Origin: Clostridium uliginosum
GTDB taxonomy: Bacteria; Bacillota; Clostridia; Clostridiales; Clostridiaceae
Length of the DNA: 43,045 nucleotides
Assembly: GCF_900112485.1 (NCBI RefSeq)
Contig: NZ_FOMG01000032.1
Span: 1-43,045 of the forward strand
Reading direction: 5' to 3'
Of this stretch, positions 16,120 through 23,640 are shown one piece after another. A model generated the notes under the pieces. That model was not told where the DNA came from. It ran no database searches and saw only the letters and a list, made by a program, of their open reading frames with translations. The position numbers and the translations under genes were made by a program. Each line of letters begins with the position of its first letter. Positions within the stretch are counted from its first letter, which is position 1.

Positions 16120-17106
16120 ATGAAAATAAAAAGAATGCTAGTGTTAATACTAATTACAATTTTCATTATGCCGACTTTGGCATTTGCAGATACTCAGAAC
16201 AAAAGTATTAGCGCATCTTTTAATGAAATTAATATTAAGGTTAATGGAGTTAGTTTTCAAAGCGATAATATGGTGTACAATAATACTATATATTTACCAA
16301 TATCTAATCTTTCAAAACTTCTTAACTTATCTGTGCATTACTATGATGCTACAAATACAGTGTACATTGGACAAATACCTGCTGGAGAGGTTCCGATTAG
16401 TATTGCTGAGTCTTGGAAATCATATGAGGAACCAAAAGATGTAATTCCAAAAGGAGTAAATAATATTGATGTAGCATTTAATAATGTTACTATTAAAGTT
16501 CATGGAGAAAAGGTTAATGCTGCAAATATATCATATAAAAATACAATTTTTGTTTCTCTAAAAGCAGTATGTGAAATATTGAATACTAATCTTATATACG
16601 ATGCGCCTACATTAACTGCATATGTAGGACAGATCAACCAAAATGTAGCACCTTACGATATTTATAAAAATGGTTTTTTAGATAAACAGAAAACATTATA
16701 TGCTGAACCAGCAACTGGAGATATGGAAGGGTGGCAGAAAATTAAAGGACATGAATATGAGGGCATAGTTGAGATTTATTATAAATTAAATGGAAATATC
16801 CAAAGTATACAAGTAAAAAACATAAGAAATGTTGATTTAAACAAAGTTGTTGAATGGATAGATGATAATGGTATAAAGAGATATAATTCTGTAGGATATA
16901 TATACGAATTATTTAATCGTTTTGGTTCATATTCAACAGAATGGTTTAATAATAAATTCGGTAATCTTTATAAGGAGTGGTTAATGGTAAACTCTATAGA
17001 TTCTGAGAAAATTGTATCAGATTATTTAGAAATGAGAGGACAAATTCAAAAACAAAACAAAATAACACTTACTCCAGATGCTGAATTTAAAACTATAGAG
17101 CCATAG
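16120..17106 (+). CDS. secreted protein with copper-amine-oxidase-N-like repeats
   Basis: The best start is ATG 16120 (GGGGGTGTAAGG just upstream). The open frame extends further upstream without a ribosome site. The product has 328 residues. A signal peptide MKIKRMLVLILITIFIMP ends near AFA-D. Two copper-amine-oxidase N-like units follow (about 35-90 and 115-175): NIKVNGVSF...IYLPISNLSKLL...TVYIGQ and TIKVHGEKV...IFVSLKAVCEIL...TAYVGQ. The C-terminal part is unassigned. The frame stops at TAG (17104-17106), but 29 more codons continue in frame to a TGA at 17188-17190, reading KKDISTEEVIKNIEKYMKK. The stop may be a truncating mutation. The protein is exported and possibly cell-wall associated. 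Confidence 0.8.
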   Translation: MKIKRMLVLILITIFIMPTLAFADTQNKSISASFNEINIKVNGVSFQSDNMVYNNTIYLPISNLSKLLNLSVHYYDATNTVYIGQIPAGEVPISIAESWKSYEEPKDVIPKGVNNIDVAFNNVTIKVHGEKVNAANISYKNTIFVSLKAVCEILNTNLIYDAPTLTAYVGQINQNVAPYDIYKNGFLDKQKTLYAEPATGDMEGWQKIKGHEYEGIVEIYYKLNGNIQSIQVKNIRNVDLNKVVEWIDDNGIKRYNSVGYIYELFNRFGSYSTEWFNNKFGNLYKEWLMVNSIDSEKIVSDYLEMRGQIQKQNKITLTPDAEFKTIEP

Positions 17107-17208
17107 AAGAAGGATATCAGTACTGAAGAAGTAATAAAAAACATTGAAAAATATATGAAAAAACAGTCAAAAAATAAAGTGAAGAATTGATTTAAATATA
17201 TACAAAAT

Positions 17209-17244
17209 AATAAAATCACTTACTTAATTGTAGGTGATTTTATT
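17209..17244 (+). terminator. terminator after the secreted protein gene
   Basis: AATAAAATCAC pairs with GTGATTTTATT around a 14-base loop. The T-rich tail is short, so strength is moderate. Confidence 0.6.
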
Positions 17245-17299
17245 ATGTCAAAATTTAAAGAAGATTTTTTACAGAGTCGAGGATTTTTATTTATTAGGA

Positions 17300-17391
17300 G
17301 ATCTGATAAGAGGTTCTCCTTTTTCTGTTGTTTCAAAAAGGATGCTTATGATAAATCCTGTGAATATAAAAATTTGTATATAATAATACTG
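17300..17391 (+). pseudogene. 3' gene remnant related to 25655-25733
   Basis: A plus-strand frame reads GDLIRGSPFSVV...VNIKICI then TAA. The stretch 25655-25733 reads GGGSPSYFKKK...VNKKICI then TAA. The two DNA stretches share long near-identical blocks (AGGTTCTCCTT, GATAAATC, AAATTTGTATATAAT). They are probably two decayed copies of the 3' end of one unknown gene. They lie in otherwise gene-free gaps. Confidence 0.45.
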
Positions 17392-17481
17392 AATATGTTT
17401 TATTTGACGAAGTAAATTAAAAAAGAATTCTTTGAAAATTTAGTAGTGCTATTTGTAAAATATGTTACAATTTATTGAAAG

Positions 17482-17497
17482 ATAAATAGTAATTTAT
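17482..17497. promoter_or_regulatory. 16-bp palindrome upstream of the helical-repeat gene
   Basis: ATAAAT-AGTA-ATTTAT is identical to 187-202. About 25 bp of similar sequence (AAAATAYGTTAYAATTTAT) lies to its left in both places, including a plausible -10 (TACAAT here). It may be a shared operator or a duplicated promoter. Confidence 0.4.
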
Positions 17498-17535
17498 AAA
17501 CTGGAATTTTTGTTTAAGAAGCGTGAGGTGAAATT

Positions 17536-17976
17536 ATGGAGAGTGTCGCAGAATTGATTGAAAGACTATACTCTAAAGATAATAAAGTTGCATATCAAGT
17601 ATTGCAGCTGTTAGAAACTGAAAGCGAAAAATCTAATGCTGTCTATAAATTTTTTGATAGGTTTGCTGAAATGATTGAAGATAGTAATTCATATATCAGA
17701 ACCAGAGGTATTGTCTTAATATCTGTTAACGCTAAATGGGATACGGAAAACAAAATTGATGAGATTATAGATAATTACTTAAAGCATATTTTAGATAAAA
17801 AGCCAATTACAGCAAGACAATGTATTAAGACATTGCCGAGTATTGCAAGATATAAATCAGATTTGGTTGAATGTATCCGAGAAGCCTTAATGAAAGCAGC
17901 TGTAACGATATATGGTGAAAGTATGCAGACACTGGTATATAAAGATATTTCGTCTTCATTAAAGAAAATTAGATGA
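17536..17976 (+). CDS. helical-repeat (HEAT-like) protein
   Basis: The 146-residue soluble protein is built of amphipathic helix pairs (VAELIERLYS, VAYQVLQLLETE, YKFFDRFAEMIED, YIRTRGIVLISV, ARQCIKTLPSIARY). This resembles the small HEAT-repeat proteins common in Firmicutes. GTGAGGTG precedes the ATG. It is followed by the TfoX C-terminal gene after 30 bp. No catalytic motif is seen. It is likely a protein-binding scaffold; the partner is unknown. Confidence 0.7.
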   Translation: MESVAELIERLYSKDNKVAYQVLQLLETESEKSNAVYKFFDRFAEMIEDSNSYIRTRGIVLISVNAKWDTENKIDEIIDNYLKHILDKKPITARQCIKTLPSIARYKSDLVECIREALMKAAVTIYGESMQTLVYKDISSSLKKIR

Positions 17977-18006
17977 TAAATTCTAAATTTGAAAGGAAGT
18001 TTCATT

Positions 18007-18270
18007 ATGGGGGAATTAGCAAAACTATCTAATATCGGAAAAGAAGTTGAAAGGCAGTTAAATAAAGTAGGGATATTTACTTATGATGAATTAAGAGATA
18101 TTGGTGCAGAGCAGGCGTGGCTGAAAATACAAGAAATTGATGTTTCTGCATGTATTCATAGATTATTAGCACTGGAAGGTGCAATTCAAGGTGTTAAGAA
18201 AACAGAGTTACCACAGGAACGTAAAGCAGATCTAAAAGATTTTTATAATTGGCATAAAGGTAAACAGTAA
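18007..18270 (+). CDS. TfoX C-terminal-domain protein
   Basis: The start is ATG 18007, because GAAAGGAAG lies within the upstream extension of the frame. The product has 87 residues and begins with GELAKLSNIGKEVERQLNKV. It then has IFTYDELRDIGAEQAWLKI and HRLLALEGAIQGV. This is the TfoX C-terminal domain, a helix-hairpin-helix-like fold. Full-length Sxy/TfoX joins N and C domains. Here they are separate, and the N-domain gene at 1749 is broken by repeat R1. Its role in competence is not established for stand-alone forms in Firmicutes. Confidence 0.85.
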   Translation: MGELAKLSNIGKEVERQLNKVGIFTYDELRDIGAEQAWLKIQEIDVSACIHRLLALEGAIQGVKKTELPQERKADLKDFYNWHKGKQ

Positions 18271-18319
18271 TTTGTAAGTTAGTTAAATAGACATTTAATT
18301 TAAGGGGAGGAGTTTAAGA

Positions 18320-18715
18320 ATGAGTAAGAGTTTTGATTTTTTAAAATCATGTGGAGTGTTTTTTGTAACAACTATTAATGGTGAAGTTCCTGCTTCAAGA
18401 CCATTTGGAGCAGTTATGGAATATGAAGGAAATCTATATATTTCTACTGGCAATACAAAAGATGTTTATAAGCAACTTGTGCAAAATCCCAATATTCAAA
18501 TTGTTGCATTGAAAAAAGAAACAAGAGAATGGATAAGAATTAATGGAAAGGCAATAGAAACAAATGACTTAAAAGAGAAGATGACTATGCTTAAGGAATG
18601 TCCTATTCTTTCTAAAAGATTTAATTCTGCAACTTGCGAATATTTTGCCTTATTCAAAATTACGAATATGGAATCTTATCTATGTACCGACAACGGAATG
18701 AGTAAAATTGATTGA
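18320..18715 (+). CDS. pyridoxamine 5'-phosphate oxidase-family protein
   Basis: The 131-residue split-barrel flavin/F420-type protein has FFVTTINGEVPASRPFGAV, then GNLYISTGNTKDVYKQL, then IQIVALKKETREWIRINGKA. These are typical of small PNPOx-like proteins that bind FMN at a dimer interface. AAGGGGAGGAG precedes the ATG. It lies in a run of small plus-strand genes with 50-75 bp gaps. The substrate is unknown. It is not the biosynthetic PdxH, which is longer. Confidence 0.88.
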   Translation: MSKSFDFLKSCGVFFVTTINGEVPASRPFGAVMEYEGNLYISTGNTKDVYKQLVQNPNIQIVALKKETREWIRINGKAIETNDLKEKMTMLKECPILSKRFNSATCEYFALFKITNMESYLCTDNGMSKID

Positions 18716-18791
18716 ATGAGATTCTCAAATTCCAATTTAAGATTGGGTATTGTAAATAGTAATTTAGTCAATTCAGAAGGGGAGATATTAG

Positions 18792-19295
18792 GTGGATGGA
18801 GTGGCAAAGTTAATAATACTAAGAGGTAATTCTGGAAGTGGTAAAACTACGACAGGCAAGGCTTTACAAAGAAAATTTGGACATGGTACAATGCTAATTT
18901 CACAAGATGTCGTTAGAAGAGAAATGCTATTTGTGAAAGATGGACATAATCCAGAAGCAAGTCAGTTATTATTGGAACTTGGACTATACGGAAAAAGCCA
19001 TTGTAATATCGTAATATTAGAAGGCATTTTAAATTCAAAGTGGTATGAAAAATTATTTGAAAATTTACTAGACGAATTCAACGACCAAATTTTTGCATAT
19101 TACTTCGATATACCTTTTGAAGAAACTTTAAATCGTCATCAACAAAAGCCTAATTCACATGAATTTGGAGAAAAGGAACTAAGGGAATGGTGGAATGAAA
19201 AAGATTTATTAGATATTATCCCAGAAGTATGCCTGCATAAAGAATTAAGCTTAAATGAAATAGTGGATACAATCTACCAGGATGTTATAAAGTAA
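18792..19295 (+). CDS. P-loop kinase of the AAA_33/zeta-toxin-like type
   Basis: The 167-residue protein has Walker A GNSGSGKTTT (about 12-21) and SQDVVRREML, which resembles the acceptor-binding segment of polynucleotide- and gluconate-kinase-like enzymes. It also has VILEGIL and a possible lid (FEETLNRHQQKPNS). GTG 18792 follows GGGGAG with good spacing; no earlier ATG is in frame. It may phosphorylate a small molecule or nucleotide. No toxin-antitoxin partner is adjacent, so the zeta-toxin similarity probably reflects the fold only. Confidence 0.8.
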   Translation: MDGVAKLIILRGNSGSGKTTTGKALQRKFGHGTMLISQDVVRREMLFVKDGHNPEASQLLLELGLYGKSHCNIVILEGILNSKWYEKLFENLLDEFNDQIFAYYFDIPFEETLNRHQQKPNSHEFGEKELREWWNEKDLLDIIPEVCLHKELSLNEIVDTIYQDVIK

Positions 19296-19328
19296 ATAGC
19301 AAATTCCAATTTATAGAGTTGATTATAG

Positions 19329-19376
19329 ATACAGGATAATAGTCCAATGTAGGGGACAATATCCTGTATTTTTTTA
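19329..19376. terminator. terminator between convergent genes
   Basis: ATACAGGATA pairs with TATCCTGTAT, followed by TTTTTT. It lies between the plus-strand kinase and the minus-strand MFS gene. The left side lacks an A run, so it mainly serves the kinase. Confidence 0.8.
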
Positions 19377-19388
19377 ATATGCCTAAAA

Positions 19389-20654
19389 CTATGCTTGGGG
19401 TTTTAATATACGTGGCTCATAAACTTCTGCAACTGCTTTCATAATGAAAATGAAGCAGACAGCAAAAAATATTATTGTTACAATGAGAAGTACATACTGG
19501 TAAGCAAATTTGCCAAGTATAAATCCATAGATTAATGATCCAAAGGGAACAGCTCCTTGACAGAACACACCCAATAAAGCAAAGAACCTTGCTCTCATTT
19601 CATTTGGAACCATTTTTTGAAAATTTACATTCATAGGTGTGTTTATTCCTGAATTAAACAATCCACATAATAGCATTACTACCGCTAAAATTATAAATAG
19701 TTTCAAGTTGTGACCACCAAGATAATTTACAGCATTTGGGTATACTGAAAATGTAAGTACAAAAAGCATAGCTGCTTGAAGTAAAATTGCAAGTTTTATT
19801 ACTATTTTTGTACTAAATTTCTTTAAATAAGCCCCTAGTGCTATATTTCCAAGTAGTATACCAACGGTAAAACATGAAATTAAATAACCATACTGCTGTG
19901 AATTAAAACCTACACATTTTTTTAATACATAGGGAAATACTATATCAAAGAACGGTGCAACAAGAAAATTACTTATCAAGCAAAATAGTAAAAGTTGATT
20001 TAAAGCCTTATTTTTCTTTATAAAGCCAATTACACTAGCATTTTCTGTAAAAAATGATTTTAAAGTTATTCTTTCTCTTTGTCTATTTATATTTTTATAA
20101 ATTATAAGAAATGAACAAAGTGCTGATATTATAAAGGATAGACCATTTAAATAAAATACTGTTTTTATTCCTAAAATTCCATATATTATACCTCCAAGAC
20201 AAGGGCCTATAATCATGGAAATTGCATCACTGCCACCCCGCATGGACATGGCTTTCATAAGTTCTTCTTCTTTTATGAGTTCTGGAAGAATTGCTGTAGA
20301 TGATGCTGAAAAAATACTATCCATAATAGAAATAAATATCTGTATTAAAAATAGTGTATAAATATTTAAACTATTCCATAAGGCTAAAAATCCTAATGTG
20401 AGCATTAAAATTCCTCTGCCAATATCGGTTATTACCATAATGTTTTTTCTATTCTTTCTATCACCTAAAATGCCTGCAAAGGGTAGTGTAATTATATTAG
20501 GTAACAGATTAAGAGCAGAAAATATTCCCATCATAATTGCAGAATGAGTTATATCCAATATATAAAGTGGTATTGCTATCTGTTGTATTCCAGTTCCAAT
20601 GTAGGATATAAATCTTCCTAACATATAAAATAATAAATTTTTTTTAAGTTTCAT
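19389..20654 (-). CDS. MFS efflux transporter
   Basis: This is a 421-residue, 12-helix major facilitator of the MFS_3/macrolide-efflux (MefA-like) type. The start is MKLKKNLLFYMLGRFIS. The helix 2-3 loop GILGDRKNRKN is the MFS motif A variant. AAGGAGATAAA precedes the ATG. It is the last gene of a four-gene minus-strand operon with a DUF2089 protein and two proteins sharing a C-terminal domain. The upstream genes are probably regulators of this pump. Substrate unknown. Confidence 0.9.
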   Translation of the reverse strand: MKLKKNLLFYMLGRFISYIGTGIQQIAIPLYILDITHSAIMMGIFSALNLLPNIITLPFAGILGDRKNRKNIMVITDIGRGILMLTLGFLALWNSLNIYTLFLIQIFISIMDSIFSASSTAILPELIKEEELMKAMSMRGGSDAISMIIGPCLGGIIYGILGIKTVFYLNGLSFIISALCSFLIIYKNINRQRERITLKSFFTENASVIGFIKKNKALNQLLLFCLISNFLVAPFFDIVFPYVLKKCVGFNSQQYGYLISCFTVGILLGNIALGAYLKKFSTKIVIKLAILLQAAMLFVLTFSVYPNAVNYLGGHNLKLFIILAVVMLLCGLFNSGINTPMNVNFQKMVPNEMRARFFALLGVFCQGAVPFGSLIYGFILGKFAYQYVLLIVTIIFFAVCFIFIMKAVAEVYEPRILKPQA

Positions 20655-20681
20655 TTTATCTCCTTATATTAAAATTGATAT

Positions 20682-20933
20682 TTATAAAGTTATAGTAACG
20701 TGACTTCCATCTTTCGAGTGTACATCAACAATTTTTAAACCTTTGTATTCTCTTAAAATGTCAATACAACTTGAAAGTTCTTTCCAATCAATTATATTTA
20801 TATATTTTTTATCTTTTTCAGGTATATGCTTTTGAATAAATGGGGTATCTACAATTGAAATTCCAAATTTTAAAAGTGCATTAGGCACAGGCACTGTAAA
20901 TCCCCTTTTACCTGACTTAATATATATTTTCAT
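20682..20933 (-). CDS. small protein homologous to the C-terminal domain of the next upstream gene
   Basis: The 83-residue protein has the pattern IYIKSGKRGFTVPVPNALLK near the start and GLKIVDVHSKDGSHVTITL at the end. The same pattern occurs in the protein at 20946 (ending KIVDVKSADGDLVEVSIE). It is therefore that domain as a free-standing protein without the SHOCT-like N-terminus. GAGAGGAAA precedes the ATG. It lies 12 bp after the previous stop in the same operon. It may compete with or assemble with its larger neighbour. Confidence 0.7.
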   Translation of the reverse strand: MKIYIKSGKRGFTVPVPNALLKFGISIVDTPFIQKHIPEKDKKYINIIDWKELSSCIDILREYKGLKIVDVHSKDGSHVTITL

Positions 20934-20945
20934 AAAATTTCCTCT

Positions 20946-21335
20946 CTATTCTATACTAACTTCTACTAAATCACCATCTGCACTTTTCACATCTACTATT
21001 TTTCCTGAAAGGTTATTGTCTATTGCATCTGAAATAAAATTTAAATCTACATTTTCCATTCCCTTAATGTTATCAGTTATTGGTATTTTACCTATAGTTT
21101 TAAGCATAGTTTTTATAAACTTAATTGGAAGATTTACATTTACATCATCTCCCTCATGAGAAGTAACCTTTATTTTAAGCATTTTGTTTATGATGTCTGT
21201 ATCGTTTGAAGTATTTCCTAAGGTTTCAATGGATGTGCTCTTAGTATTAAGTGCTTCTATAAGTTGTTCTGCTTTTTCAGAAGTTATTTTACCTTCTTGT
21301 ACCATTTTTAATATTTTTGACATTTCTTCATTCAT
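20946..21335 (-). CDS. SHOCT-like-domain protein
   Basis: The 129-residue protein has an N-terminal helical hairpin MSKILKMVQEGKITSEKAEQ (SHOCT/YvlB-type), a linker rich in Thr, Ser and Asn, then an alpha/beta domain (about 47-129) shared with the downstream gene. The same helical hairpin is at the C-terminus of the DUF2089 protein upstream (MLDKGEITSDQAIKMLNE). AAGGAGCG precedes the ATG. It is part of the DUF2089-SHOCT-MFS operon. SHOCT-like hairpins usually mediate oligomer formation, so the three small proteins may interact. Confidence 0.75.
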   Translation of the reverse strand: MNEEMSKILKMVQEGKITSEKAEQLIEALNTKSTSIETLGNTSNDTDIINKMLKIKVTSHEGDDVNVNLPIKFIKTMLKTIGKIPITDNIKGMENVDLNFISDAIDNNLSGKIVDVKSADGDLVEVSIE

Positions 21336-21425
21336 TTTAAACGCTCCTTTAATAACATATTAGGCATAATCAATTAAATAATAAGTCCATCTGTCAAGCC
21401 TATTTTTTATTTTCTTTCATATGCC

Positions 21426-21788
21426 TTATTCATTTAACATTTTAATAGCTTGGTCTGAAGTTATCTCTCCTTTGTCTAACATATCTACTATTTTCTTTTT
21501 ATCTACTGAAGGTTCCTTTGCTACCTTATATCCAAGAGAAGTTATAACTTCATCTAATTTTGCTCTTACTGTTGGGTAGGATATGCCAAGTTCTTTTTCA
21601 ACATCTTTTATATTTCCTCTATTTTTTAAAAACACTTCTATAAATTTTAATTGTTCTCCTGAGAGATATTCAAACTTTGACATTTCAAAATCATTTTCTA
21701 TTACAGTACTGCATTTAGAGCACTTTAGTTTTGAAATAAAAAGTTTAGAAGAACAAACAGGGCATTTACTAATAACTTTATATGCCAA
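21426..21788 (-). CDS. DUF2089-family DNA-binding regulator
   Basis: I choose TTG 21788 as the start because AGGAAGGGAAG lies just before it, inside the longer open frame (which begins at 21824). The product has about 120 residues. It has an N-terminal zinc ribbon (CPVC...CSKC), a sigma-70-region-4-like helix-turn-helix (VEKELGISYPTVRAKLDEVI) and a C-terminal SHOCT-like hairpin. This is the DUF2089 arrangement. It is first in the operon with 20946, 20682 and the MFS gene, and most likely regulates them. AT-rich 21-bp repeats lie just upstream. Confidence 0.85.
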   Translation of the reverse strand: MAYKVISKCPVCSSKLFISKLKCSKCSTVIENDFEMSKFEYLSGEQLKFIEVFLKNRGNIKDVEKELGISYPTVRAKLDEVITSLGYKVAKEPSVDKKKIVDMLDKGEITSDQAIKMLNE

Positions 21789-21826
21789 ATTATCACTTCC
21801 CTTCCTGTGTTTATAATATATCACTT

Positions 21827-21888
21827 TAAATTAAATAAATCAATATTAAAATTAAATAAATCAATATTAAAATTAAATATTTTAATAT
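21827..21888. repeat. 21-bp tandem repeats upstream of the DUF2089 operon
   Basis: The unit AAATTAAATAAATCAATATT occurs twice in full with a 21-bp period and a third time as AAATTAAATATTTTAATATT. Two helical turns per unit and the position 35-100 bp upstream of the start suit cooperative binding by the operon's own regulator. They may also be simple AT-rich sequence. Confidence 0.55.
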
Positions 21889-22058
21889 TATTAATATTTA
21901 TATTCATATCTTTAAGTTTTAAATTGATAATCAGGGGAGGTATATTAAAGTATTTTTCATAGGAAGAGAAAATGGAAGTAATTAAAAAGATATGCTATTT
22001 TTAATTGATGTATGAAAAAATTGATTATATTTCAGAAATAAATTTTATAATATAAAAA

Positions 22059-22120
22059 TAGACAATATATTGACTACAGTAATATACATTGATATAATCG
22101 GATAGTCAATATATTGTCAA
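22059..22120 (+). promoter_or_regulatory. promoter with two operators before the BAAT-type gene
   Basis: TTGACT (22070-22075), 17 bp, then TATAAT (22093-22098). TAGACAATATATTGACTA (22059-22076) overlaps the -35. TAGTCAATATATTGTCAA (22103-22120) covers the start region. The two are 44 bp apart, about four helical turns. A third close match precedes the marR gene at 23641, pointing to that MarR protein as repressor. Confidence 0.75.
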
Positions 22121-22206
22121 AGTTTTAATACGTTTGTTAAGTTACTTAATGAAATAGAGCTCTTTATTCAAAATATAAAGAATAATATTGCAAGGAGAAT
22201 GTGATT

Positions 22207-23508
22207 ATGAAAATAGAAATATCTAATATAGAAGCACTTGTAGTTGAAAAAATTAAAATTAAAGTTTTGGAACTAAGCCCAAATAGTAAACTAAGAATTA
22301 GCCTAAAAATGGAATTACCATGGTGCAAGGGAGAAGAATATTCATCTTACGGAGTATTTATTTCTGATGAAAAAGGTGAAGTGGATTTAGATTTAGCTAA
22401 GCCTTTGGAAGGTACTTATGAAGCTAATGATAGTATGGGATTAATTTATTCATTGAAAAAGTCTAGGACTGAAGGCAAAAACATTGCAGAAAATATATCT
22501 ATTGATGAACCAATGATTATGAATATGGTATTTGAATCTTCTGATGAAAAAAAGGAAATTAATTTAAAGAGATTGTTTAAAACAGAAGATGTTATTATAA
22601 AGAATATATGTGAAGAAGAGTTTAGTGGGCAGTTATTTTATAAAGAAAAACTTAATAATAAAACAGTTTTAATGGTAGGCGGATCAAGTGGAGATGTAAG
22701 AGCATTAGCTCTGTTAGCAGCACCGCTTGCATCTACTGGATTTAATGTTCTTATAGTTCCATTTTTTGATTCAGAAGGATTACCAAACAAATTAGAAAAA
22801 GTTCCACTAGAATATTTTGAAAAAATATTTAAATGGATTGAGAATAATGAAATTACGTGTTCTAAAGAGATATTTCTACATGGAACATCAAAAGGTGGAG
22901 AATTATCACTTTTACTTGCTTCAAGATACAAACAAATTAAAAAAGTGGTTGCAGTAGAGCCTCATGCTTATTGTTTTCAAGCACTTAATGGAATGATGAG
23001 CGGAAATAATGTTTCATCTTGGGGCTATAAAGGAGAATCAATTCCATATATAGAAGTTGATAATGATATTTTTTTTGAAGATCAAAAGAAGGCTGTAGAA
23101 AAGGGAATCCCATTTGGATTTGCTAGTACTTATAAGAAAAGTATTGAAAAAGCAGCAAATAAAGAAGATGCAAGAATAAAAGTAGAGAATTCTGAAGCAG
23201 ATATTCTTATGATTGCAGGAAAAGAAGATAATATCTGGAACAGTTATGATGGGTGTTTAGAAATATTAGATAATCTGAAAAAGAACAACTATAAATACAA
23301 TGCAGAATTACTAACATGTGATAAAATGGGTCATCCGATGCCAGTTCCATATATTATTCCGATAAGCGAAACCTTATCCATGAATATGATGGGAGGAGTA
23401 TTTTCTTCAGGTGGAACTATAGAAGGTAATGCAGAAGGACAGTTTAGATCATGGAAAAGAACAATTGAATTTTTTATGAAGCCTTTATCACAAAAACTAA
23501 AAAAATAA
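22207..23508 (+). CDS. acyl-CoA thioesterase/bile-acid-CoA:amino-acid acyltransferase (BAAT) family protein
   Basis: The start is ATG 22207, nine bases after AAGGAG; the GTG at 22201 is too close. The 433-residue protein has two domains. The N-terminal beta-sandwich (about 1-130) resembles the thioester-hydrolase/BAAT N domain. The C-terminal alpha/beta-hydrolase (about 145-433) has the nucleophile elbow HGTSKGGE (Ser228), an acid in GKEDNIW and His in MGHPMPVPY. Animal enzymes conjugate or hydrolyse bile-acid- and acyl-CoAs. Clostridial members are of unknown substrate, and the nucleophile is Ser here where mammalian BAAT has Cys, which favours hydrolysis. It shares operators with the marR gene downstream. 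Confidence 0.85.
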   Translation: MKIEISNIEALVVEKIKIKVLELSPNSKLRISLKMELPWCKGEEYSSYGVFISDEKGEVDLDLAKPLEGTYEANDSMGLIYSLKKSRTEGKNIAENISIDEPMIMNMVFESSDEKKEINLKRLFKTEDVIIKNICEEEFSGQLFYKEKLNNKTVLMVGGSSGDVRALALLAAPLASTGFNVLIVPFFDSEGLPNKLEKVPLEYFEKIFKWIENNEITCSKEIFLHGTSKGGELSLLLASRYKQIKKVVAVEPHAYCFQALNGMMSGNNVSSWGYKGESIPYIEVDNDIFFEDQKKAVEKGIPFGFASTYKKSIEKAANKEDARIKVENSEADILMIAGKEDNIWNSYDGCLEILDNLKKNNYKYNAELLTCDKMGHPMPVPYIIPISETLSMNMMGGVFSSGGTIEGNAEGQFRSWKRTIEFFMKPLSQKLKK

Positions 23509-23539
23509 AAATGAGTATATTACAATAACCTCAGCATTA

Positions 23540-23589
23540 TTGATATTTCTTCAGTAAAGTTATATAATCTATAGACAATGTATTGACTA
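23540..23589 (+). promoter_or_regulatory. marR promoter and autoregulatory operator
   Basis: TTGATA (23540-23545), 17 bp, then TATAAT (23563-23568). TAGACAATGTATTGACTA (23572-23589) lies right at the expected transcription start. It matches the two sites before 22207 at nearly every base. Binding there would block initiation. Confidence 0.75.
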
Positions 23590-23640
23590 AATGCAACGTC
23601 TATAGATTGTAGGTTAAATTTTATGAAGGAGATTTTTAGC

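Noticed and set aside
18726..19312. CAAATTCCAATTTA found after two consecutive small genes, suggesting integron-like cassettes
   Set aside because: Only 14 AT-rich bases are shared, with no recombination-site structure and no such sequence after the other genes in the run.
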